From positions 12,261,360-12,325,359 of the forward strand of contig AP025045.1 of assembly GCA_036186865.1 (NCBI GenBank): DNA of 64,000 bases, in the 5' to 3' direction. Of this stretch, positions 55,397 to 64,000 are shown one piece after another. The notes beneath the pieces are model-generated. The model did not search any database and was not told where the DNA came from. It saw nothing but the letters and a program-made list of their open reading frames with translations. The stretch is from Eustoma russellianum. Its lineage: Eukaryota; Streptophyta; Magnoliopsida; Gentianales; Gentianaceae. The position numbers and the translations under genes are program-made. The stretch's first letter is position 1, and each line of letters opens with the position of its first letter.

Positions 55397-57619
55397 TGAC
55401 TGCGGTGAAGTTAGCGTAAGTAAACAAGTTTTGATTTCTCTTAACATTGGTAACAAAGATGATGTTTTATGTGATGTCACACCAATGCATGCTAGTCATA
55501 TCTTACTTGGTAGGCCATGGCATTTTGATCGACATGTGACATATGATGGTTATTTGAATCGTTATTCTTTCAAATTGAATGGCAAATTGTACAAACTTCA
55601 TGCACTTCCACCACACAAAGTCCACGAGGATCACCAACGCATGTCCAAGTCTAGAGCCGATCCTAAGGAAAAAGAAGCCGAGAGAAAATTCGTGGAGTGT
55701 ATGAAAAGTGAGAACAAAAAACAAGAGAGCAAGGGAAAAGAGGTACTGCCCCTAAGTGTCAACGAGTCCAAAAAGAAGTGTGGGTATTTCGCAAAGAAAA
55801 GAGAGGTTACACGTGCACTTTATAACAACCAAACTGTCCTCATCATCATCCCAAAGACGTGTCAACTTGCCCTTGAAGAACTCCCACCAAGCTTACCTAC
55901 CTCATTTGCGTCCCTTATCCAAGAATATGAAGTTCTATTTCCCTCTGAACCACCATCCGGATTACCACCCATTAGAGGAATAGAACACCAAATCGACTTT
56001 GTCCCAGGAGCCGTGTTACCCAATCGCCCAGCCTATCGAGCCAACCCTGAAGAAACCAAAGAAATCCAAAGGCAAGTAGAGGAGCTCCTAGCTAGTGGAC
56101 AAGTTCGAGAGAGTCTAAGCCCATCTGCCGTCCCAGTCATTTTAGTACCCAAAAAGGATGGAACGTGGAGAATGTGTACTGATTGCCGAGCCATAAACAA
56201 GATTACCATCAAGTATAGGTACCCCATACCTAGGCTAGACGATATGTTAGACATGTTGCACGGATCCAAATTCTTCACCAAAATCGACCTTAAGCAAGGG
56301 TACTTCCAGGTACGCATTAGAGAAGGGGACGAATGCAAGACTGCATTCAAAACCAAGTTTGGGCTCTATGAGTGGTTAGTGATGCCCTTCGGGCTCACCA
56401 ATGCCCCTAGTACCTTTATGAGGCTAATGAATGAAGTCTTACGTGCGTTCATAGGACGCTTCGTCGTTGTCTATTTCGATGATATCCTAATCTATTCCCA
56501 CACCATAGAAGATCATCTTGACCATATTAGAGCCATTTTTGAAAAGCTTAAGCAAGAACAACTTTACGCCAACTTTAAGAAGTGCTCTTTTTGTTTAGAA
56601 CGCGTGGTTTTTCTAGGCTTTGTCATTTCGGCGGAGGGAGTAGAGATGGATGAGGAAAAGGTTAGGTCAATTGTGGAGTGGCCTATACCTAAGAATATAG
56701 GGGAAGTTTGCAGTTTTCATGGACTAGCAAGCTTTTATAGACGTTTTGTCAAAGAGTTTTCTTCCATAGATGCACCCCTAAACGAAATTGTGAAAAAAGA
56801 TGTGCCTTTTAGGTGGGAAGAGCCACAACAACAGGCATTTGACGAACTTAAATGTAGGCTGACCACTGCACCCATACTTAGGCTACCAAATTTTGACGAG
56901 ACCTTTGAGATCGAGTGTGATGCAAGTGGAGTGGGTATAGGCGCAGTTTTGACCCAAAGTAAGAAATCCATCGCCTACTTTAGTGAAAAATTGAAAGGAG
57001 CAGCACTGAATTACTCTACCTATGACAAGGAACTTTATGCCCTTGTGCGATCCCTACAAACTTGGCAACACTACCTTCAACCTAAAGAGTTTGTGATCCA
57101 CACTGACCAGAAAGCCTTAAGTATCTAAAGGGCAAGGAAAGTTGAACAAAAGACATGCCAAATGGGAAGAGTTCATAGAACAATTCCCTTACGTGATTAA
57201 GTACAAACAAGGAAAAGATAATATAGTTGCCGATGCCCTCTCTAGGAGATACACGTTAGTGACTACATTATCTTCACGCTTCTTAGGATTCGAATCACTT
57301 AAGGACTTGTACCCCAATGACCATGACTTTGGCACCATTTTCGAGGCATGTAAAGGAGCACCATTTGGGAAATTTTACATACATGAGGGTTATCTTTTCA
57401 AAGAACAAAAATTGTGCGTTCCCCAATCATCCCTACGAGAAGCATTAACTAGAGAAGCCCATGGGGGAGGTTTAATGGGTCATTTCGGAGTGTTCAAAAC
57501 CCTTGAGACTCTTAAAGAACATTTCTATTGGCCCCACATGAGAGTAGACGTCGAGCGGTTGTGTGGTAATTGCATCACTTGCAAACAAGCCAAATCCAAG
57601 TCCCAACCACATGGCCTTT
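55392..57619 (+). pseudogene. Element D pol: protease end, RT, RNase H, N-terminal integrase
   Basis: It continues the D frame (DCGEVSVSKQVLISLNIG). RT has TDCRAINK at about 56180 and YFDDIL at 56472-56489; RNase H has ECDASGVGIGAVL near 56910 and YDKELYALVRSL near 57020. Two single-base losses, near 57112 (after HTD) and 57133, shift the frame briefly. The integrase zinc-binding region follows (HGGGLMGHF.., CITCKQAKSKSQPHGL). The frame is cut by G at 57620. Same family and domain order as C, with strong similarity. Confidence 0.92.
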
Positions 57620-58905
57620 TGATGAGCCCACGATGGGGTCAACGCAACATATTTTTATGTAACATTTATTGTCACATGTTAGTTCTGTAAGACATGACAT
57701 ATCACTGTTAACTCCGCACACACGCTACTTCTTATGTCTTATAGTCTTAACTAACCCTTAGGACATGTCATATATGTTGTGTATCTTGTGTTTGTTGCTT
57801 GGTGTCTTTGAAGATAGGTCAAAGAGAGCTTTACATTGAAGAAGCATGAACACCTATCAATCCATGTTCCATCTGATCGGATGATATCATTGTTCAAAAA
57901 AAGCTTGAAGATGCAACTAAAACCTGAATTTTTGTTCAAGCAAGGAGGTGATAAGCAAGTAGCTTACAAGCAAGGAGGTGACAAGCACTCATGTCAAATT
58001 CAAGAAATGTTCTTCACGTAAGAATGGAGAGACAAGCTACTCAAATCTTTAACCAATAGGAAGGAGTCTTGCAAATGTACAAACCAATCAAAAACAATTG
58101 AAGGAAAGCAAGCTAGCTGCACACCAAAAGATCCAATCAAAAGCCATGAGGGATTCGGCTGGTTGAAGGCAAACTTGAGTTGAATATTCAAAGCCTCAAA
58201 TACAACCAATCAAAGGCATTACTAAGCAAGCTGCTCAATACATTATCCAATCAAAACTTTGGCTGAAAATCAAGCATGGAAGAAACGTTGAAACCTTTGA
58301 AAATTCAAAGCCAACTTTCAACCAATCAAAGGCCATTCCAAGGCAAGCTGCTCCATGTCTAAACCAATCAAATTGATCAAGGAAAAAGGCTGGAAAAACA
58401 GGTTGGAATACACGGTAAAGCAACCAGCCTTTTGGAACCAAAAGTTGCTCAAACAATTTCCAAGCAAAGCATGTCATTTTAGTCTAGTACTTTGTATATT
58501 AAATCTTGTACTTCTTAGCATTTTCGTTGGTTATAAGTAGAGCTAGAATCAGATTGTAAACACAACTACATTCAATCACATTTCAATCAAATTTCCTTTA
58601 AGGAGTTCTCAACTTATGCTAGTTGAAGTTTAAGACCACTTAACGGTTTTCTTTCAAGTTTCTAGCCTAGAACTTGTTAGTATTTGCTTCATCTTTTTGT
58701 TTACAGCATCTTAGGGTCTCATTGAGGTTTTAGATGTGTTGGAGTGCCAAAGAGGAAGAGGTGTTGGCATAAATTGAGCCAAGAACAACGGTTACAGTTC
58801 AAGGGGTGTCTTTGAGATGTTCTTTGCCATAGCTATTGTTCAAATCAGTTTGGAATAGGAGACAAAGTCCTTGGCAACGTTTTCTAGCCTTCGTTTGGCT
58901 CGTCA
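57620..58905 (+). repeat. Element G 5' LTR
   Basis: 1286 bp, TGATGAGCC to GGCTCGTCA; the end carries G for A against the family's CATCA. Confidence 0.92.
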
Positions 58906-58907
58906 AT

Positions 58908-58919
58908 TGGTATCAGAGC
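58908..58919 (+). other. Primer binding site, element G
   Basis: TGGTATCAGAGC, 2 bp after the LTR. Confidence 0.95.
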
Positions 58920-60838
58920 TTTGGTTAGTCTTCTATTTATGTTTACATTGCTTAAACTTGCATATGCATGATGTTGCCCAAAACCGTTTAGTAAACTGTT
59001 TTGTTGTCCAATTAGATTCTGTTTGTTTACGTAGTTAGTTTATGTTTTGAAGTGTTTATTAGATAGTTTACAATAGTTTGGTAACTTAGTTTTTAGTAGC
59101 AAAAACCGAAACACCACAAAAAGAACATAAACTAGACTTAAGTATTGTTAGAATCCCTTTGTGTAGTTTAGATTAAAAACCGTGTGTGAATCTTGTTGTT
59201 CTAGTTCAACATAGCTTAGATAATGTTCATTAGGTCCTAATCTAGAAGTTTAAAACGGCAGTTTAGTGATTCCTTAAAACAGAAAACTTGAACACAAAAA
59301 TAGATTAGTTGATAGTTTAGTTTGTAATCAAGTTGTTAAAATTCTGTTTTAGTAGTTGTGTGCAATCTGTTTTAGACGTTTTAGTTACTGCCTTATCTAG
59401 TTTAGTTAGACTAGTTTACAACATAGTTTAAGTGTTTAGTTGGTTGTTTAGTTTAGCACAAGAAATCCGAAAACTAAAGATCAAAACAAGTAGTTTTAGC
59501 TAACTAAGTGTGCTGCCTAGTTTCTAGTGATATACGTTTGATAAGTAGGATATAAACACTTGCATCTAGTATCATCTAGCTTAGAAACTGATTGCATCAT
59601 ACAAACGAAAACCAAAACAAAGACAAGTAGAATAGATAATAAAAAAAATAAAATAAAACAAATGCAAAATCAGTTCATGTTGCTGCAGTTGTGCGTGTTT
59701 GATTAAAATGTGTTTAAGTGTGATATGTTAGTATTTAAGTTGTAAGTGTTTCGTTAAAAAAAAACCGAAACAATTTAGTTTAAACTTGATTAAATCTTTG
59801 AATGCTATTTGTTTAAACTTGTTGAATTTGATTTCACCACCCCGTTACACCTCAAGTCATTGTTTGGTACAAACTTGATTGAATCCTTTAATTGAAACAT
59901 TATTGACTTGAGATTTGTTAAAAGGGAAGTAAATTTGTAAGAAACAAGATTTGATTTCAAATTTTAACGTTGGCTTTACGTTTATCTTTACTTGTGATTG
60001 ATTCAATTGTTTAAAGACTTTATTGGACTTAAGTTCTTATTTAGGATCACTTTGTCTATATTTATCCCTACACTGTTAAATTGCCGACCCTGTTATCATC
60101 TTGTTGTCTTTACACTTCTTCAACTTGCATTGAACTTTCACCTATATTTGGTTGTTAAATTTGTGAAACAGTTTTCATATCATTAGTGTTCTTCCGTGTT
60201 GTTCAAAGAACGTTTCACAAAAGCCACACCAAAACTTGTGCAAGTAAAACCAACGAAAAAGAAGCCGTGAGCAATGTCTCATGAAGGCAAGTGAGCAGTA
60301 GACTCACAAAATAGACAAAGCCAATCCAAAGGAAAATAATTAGGCTTGTTTGTGAAAGAAACTGAGAGAAAAGTCATTTTTAACGTCAAAAAGCAAGAGA
60401 CAAGACGTATGAGTGATTTGCACAAGAAGTGAGATATAGCCATCCAAAGTTCACAAAAGGTGAATTGTGCAAAACCAAAAGCAAATACCTACACCAAAAG
60501 TGTTGACTGTTGTAAAAAGTTCCTCGAACAAACCCTTGTTGAACACTTGTGTGTATGTACTGTCTTTCACTTTATTTACAATTGAATGTGCATTAAAGTT
60601 TAAAGTAAGTTAAAGGATTGTTCAGTACAAACCCTTAGCTTTCTTTGATTCAGCCAAAAACATCACTTGACTTCTATTTTTCTTTGAATCTTAGATAGTC
60701 CAAGATTGTTGTTTATTCAATTGTCAATTTGAAGTAGAAATTTACGTTTTGTTAAAGTTATAGTTTGATCTTACTTGCTTGTATTCTAACTTATTTATCT
60801 CATTGTTTTACCATCTTGGTTGATTGTTTTGAGTAAAC
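58920..60838 (+). other. Element G leader
   Basis: Same type as the A leader, except that a short segment near 59640-59760 differs. The conserved block is at about 60611-60700, with TTGTTCAGTACAA at 60618-60630. No gene seen. Confidence 0.7.
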
Positions 60839-62134
60839 ATGATTCTAAAAACCATTTGGGGAGTTGAATGCCATAGGAGAGACTATGATGAACTGGAAAA
60901 ACGTATGAACTCCTTTGGTCGTACGAATGGTTTATGGGTTGGATATTGGGAATGTAAAACTCCTAGATATCAAACTCTTTCTCAGTGCAATAAAGACGTT
61001 AGTGCATATTACAATGAAATGCTTGATGATTTGTACTATGCTTATGTGGAAGAACGTGAGGAATTAAGCATGATTAGGTTCTTTGCTGGATTAGATAAAG
61101 AGATCGCTGATTGCATGTTGTCTGAAAAATTCTCATCACTTTATGACATGTATAAAAAGGCAAAGATTGTTCAATCAAACCTAATCCCATGGCGAGTTAA
61201 TCAAAACTATGGGTAGGAACTGAACTCTTGTGATTCTGAAAATGACAAACCAAATCCAGTTAAGTTAAGCAATTTGAGTCAGACGAAGGATAATATTGAA
61301 AATGCATTGCTTCAACTTAGAGACATGGTGCAAGTATTGATAGAATCTGAAAAGAACAAAGACTTGCAATCTGACATTTCTGTGAATGATGGTTTGTATG
61401 ACATTAGCCCCAACATGCCTGAAACTGGAACTCCTTTATCTGAATTGTATGTTCAACCTTGTGTACTGTCTGAAGAAGACCCTTCACTTGAATCTGTTGG
61501 TGATTTCCAAAGTGTTAGTCGTTTGCTTATAGATGATGTTAATTGTGATAACACTTTGTCTGAAAATGATTTACATTGTGACATGCATATAAATGAAATC
61601 CCTGTGCATGATCTGCATTCTGCTGAGATGCTTGTTTCTGGGTTACAATCTGAATTACATCCTGTACATTTCATTGATGACATTGATGTAAGTAATTCTG
61701 TTGAGAATGACATTGATAAACTAGATTCTTATGATTTGATGTTAGCTGAACTAGATTGTCTGCTTGATGTAGGGCTTGATCATGATGTCATTATTGAAAT
61801 AGATTCAGCTACAAATGAACATAAATCCTTGGATGAACTAGTTAATGAATTGAATGACATATTTAGTATAGATGAAGATTCTATTTCTGAAATATCTATT
61901 TCATCTCATCTTGTTGAATGTCTGCCTGTTGTCATCTCAATTGATACATCTTGTCTAAATATTGCACATGTCTGTAAGATTTGTACATTTAGTGTTAACA
62001 TGTTGCAATATGCTTTTTGGATGTTGTTTTATCTGTTAGGATGTATGTGTTCTAAAATTTTTGTTATCATATTGTTAATACATCCTAAACATTTTAGAAA
62101 GCATGTACACACCTTATTCTTTCTTCAAAGATAA
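60839..62134 (+). pseudogene. Acidic Gag-like protein of non-autonomous family (G copy, one nonsense codon)
   Basis: MILKTIWGVECHRRDYDELE at 60839. TAT has become TAG at 61214-61216 (in NYGYELNS), splitting an otherwise open 432-codon frame into 60839-61216 and 61274-62134. Both parts are in the same frame and match B and F closely. The N-terminal piece is almost exactly the capsid-like Gag remnant alone; the rest is the acidic and hydrophobic part. Confidence 0.85.
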
Positions 62135-62250
62135 GGATGCACCAAGGTATTTCACCTTCACCATTTGTATTATCATGTTCATATTGATTATGGTGTAGAT
62201 GATCATACGTGTACATCCTACATCCCTATCCCTTATTCTCTTCATGTTGA

Positions 62251-62285
62251 GATTCGAGGACGAATCATTTTCAAGAGGGAGGGAA
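62251..62285 (+). promoter_or_regulatory. Pre-PPT inverted repeat and polypurine tract, element G
   Basis: GATTCGAGGACGAATC at 62251-62266, then AAGAGGGAGGGAA before the LTR. Confidence 0.85.
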
Positions 62286-63568
62286 TGATGAGCCCACGAT
62301 GGGGTCAACGCAACATATTTTTATGTATCATTTATTGTCACATGTTAGTTCTGTAAGACATGGCATATCACTGTTAACTCCGCACACACGCTACTTCTTA
62401 TGTCTTATAGTCTTAACTAACCCTTAGGACATGTCATATATGTTGTGTATCTTGTGTTTGTTGCTTGGTGTCTTTGAAGATAGGTCAAAGAGAGCTTTAC
62501 ATTGAAGAAGCATGAACACCTATCAATCCATGTTCCATCTGATCGGATGGTATCATTGTTCAAACAAAGCTTGAAGATGCAACTAAAACCTGAATTTTTG
62601 TTCAAGCAAGGAGGTGATAAGCAAGTAGCTTACAAGCAAGGAGGTGACAAGCACTCATGTCAAATTCAAGAAATGTTCTTCACGTAAGAATGGAGAGACA
62701 AGCTGCTCAAATCTTTAACCAATAGGAAGGAGTCTTGCAAATGTACAAACCAATCAAAAACAATTGAAGGAAAGCAAGCTAGCTGCACACCAAAAGATCC
62801 AATCAAAAGCCATGAGGGATTCGGCTGGTTGAAGGCAAACTTGAGTTGAATATTCAAAGCCTCAAATACAACCAATCAAAGGCATTACTAAGCAAGCTGC
62901 TCAATACATTATCCAATCAAAACATTGGCTGAAAATCAAGCATGGAAGAAACGTTGAAACCTTTGAAAATTCAAAGCCAACTTTCAACCAATCAAAGGCC
63001 ATTCCAAGGCAAGCTGCTCCATGTCAAAACCAATCAAATTGATCAAGGAAAAAGGCTGGAAAAACAGGTTGGAATACACGGTAAAGCAACCAGCCTTTTG
63101 GAACCAAAAGTTGCTCAAACAATTTCCAAGCAAAGCATGTCATTTTAGTCTAGTACTTTGTATATTAAATCTTGTACTTCTTAGCATTTTCGTTGGTTAT
63201 AAGTAGAGCTAGAATCAGATTGTAAACACAACTACATTCAATCACATTTCAATCAAATTTCCTTTAAGGAGTTCTCAACTTATGCTAGTTGAAGTTTAAG
63301 ACCACTTAACGGTTTTCTTTCAAGTTTCTAGCCTAGAACTTGTTAGTATTTGCTTCATCTTTTGGTTTACAGCATCTTAGGGTCTCATTGAGGTTTTAGA
63401 TGTGTTGGAGTGCCAAAGAGGAAGAGGTGTTGGCATAAATTGAGCCAAGAACAACGGTTACAGTTCAAGGGGTGTCTTTGAGATGTTCTTTGCCATGGCT
63501 ATTGTTCAAATCAGTTTGGAATATGAGACAAAGTCCTTGGCAACGTTTTCTAGCCTTCGTTTGGCTCG
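62286..63568 (+). repeat. Element G 3' LTR, last 3 bp missing
   Basis: It ends ..TTGGCTCG and runs directly into D integrase sequence. Confidence 0.9.
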
Positions 63569-64000
63569 ATTTTAAATCATGTATGGCTTTAATCCCTTGT
63601 CTCCCATTGATTTGATTCCTATTCCCGTGCATGAACGTTCTAGTCTTGATGGTAAACAAAAAGCGGACAACATAAAGAAACTGCATGAACAAGTTAAAAC
63701 ACAACTAGAAAAGAAAAACAAAGCTTATGAAAGACGAGCTAACAAACATCGAAAAAGAGTTGTGTTCAAACCTGGAGATTTAGTGTGGTTACATTTGCGC
63801 AAAGAAAGATTTCCCAATGAAACAAAGTCAAAATTGTTACCTCGAGGAGATGGACCCTTTAAAGTATTGAAACGCATAGGTGACAATGCATACATCCTCG
63901 ATCTTCCCGACAGGTATGGTTCAGTTTCACCTACTTTTAATGTTGCTGATCTCACCCCTTTCAACGATGACCTTTTTGATTCGAGGACGAATCCTTTTGA
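63569..64000 (+). pseudogene. Element D integrase C-terminal region
   Basis: It resumes at about YGFNPLSPIDLIPIP (63582 on), then KKNKAYERRANKHRK, GDLVWLHLRKERFP and GDNAYILDLPDRYGS, and ends DSRTNPF at the window edge. The corresponding C segment continues into the LTR tail. The inverted repeat GATTCGAGGACGAATC lies at 63978-63993. The frame is open here but cut off from the rest of D. Confidence 0.9.

Larger units (their letters stand above)
57620..63568 (+). mobile_element. Element G: non-autonomous family of A, inserted in D's integrase
   Basis: 5' LTR 57620-58905, primer site 58908-58919, leader, acidic Gag-like frame with one nonsense codon, polypurine tract, 3' LTR 62286-63568 lacking its last three bases. 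No right target duplication: a deletion removed the LTR end and about 480 bp of D. The LTRs differ at about ten positions. Confidence 0.92.
38978..64000 (+). mobile_element. Element D: autonomous-type Ty3/gypsy, split by E/F and G, runs off the window
   Basis: It comprises 5' LTR about 38978-40413, primer site 40417-40428, leader, gag-pol from 41937, and the polypurine-tract repeat at the window end; the 3' LTR is outside. E (with F inside) interrupts the frame at 43511-55391 and G at 57620-63568. Without the inserts it would be about 7.2 kb within the window. Its protein is the same type as C's and the internal signals match. It is dead: a nonsense codon, two single-base losses, two insertions and loss of the integrase core. 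Confidence 0.92.

Overview
The window is nuclear DNA of a flowering plant made almost entirely of nested LTR retrotransposons. I see no host protein gene, rRNA, tRNA gene or CRISPR array. The evidence for a plant is the initiator-methionine-tRNA primer sites (TGGTATCAGAGC), Ty1/copia Gag of the UBN2 type, chromovirus-like Ty3/gypsy polyproteins, and AT-rich sequence with 5-bp target duplications. The species cannot be named from the sequence.

Layout. 1-5.2 kb: two decayed Ty1/copia fragments (a pol relic with the start of its 3' LTR, then a 5' LTR with a broken gag) and a third gag relic. 5178-11172 (+) is element A. 12082-18334 (-) is element B. 18.3-21.1 kb is another copia LTR end with a broken gag. 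21167-30092 (-) is element C, a nearly complete Ty3/gypsy Gag-Pol element with one visible frameshift. 30.1-39 kb is the 3' end of a chromodomain-type gypsy element and apparently its very long LTR, which contains element H (32347-36701, -) and several tandem arrays. From about 38978 to the window end runs element D (+), an autonomous-type gypsy related to C. D is split by a nested pair: E (43511-49539, +) in D, with F (49540-55383, -) inside the last bases of E. D is split again by G (57620-63568, +). Exact 5-bp target duplications were found for A (caaca), B (acaca), C (gtgta), E (ctaaa), F (gctca) and H (ccttg).

Two classes of element appear to work together. C and D encode Gag, protease, reverse transcriptase, RNase H and integrase, and their reading frame runs into the LTR. 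A, B, E, F and G form one high-copy non-autonomous family. It has no pol but a conserved protein of about 431 residues: a shrunken Gag capsid region, a long acidic tail and a hydrophobic C-terminus. H is a second non-autonomous family with a different acidic protein. All share the primer site, TGATG...CATCA-like ends, a leader block with a short inverted repeat, and a GATTCG..CGAATC inverted repeat before the polypurine tract. This suggests that the non-autonomous elements are copied by machinery of the C/D type.

The points most worth following up are the conserved acidic Gag-like protein, the two inverted repeats that appear to covary, the chimeric LTR of B (which carries a captured pol-end/LTR junction), the 12-kb E/F inverted repeat, the deletion of D's integrase core beside G, and a roughly 190-bp tandem array with hints of higher-order structure. 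The LTR-overlapping frame and TGATG ends resemble what I recall of the centromeric CRM clade, so a centromeric or pericentromeric origin is a hypothesis, not a result.
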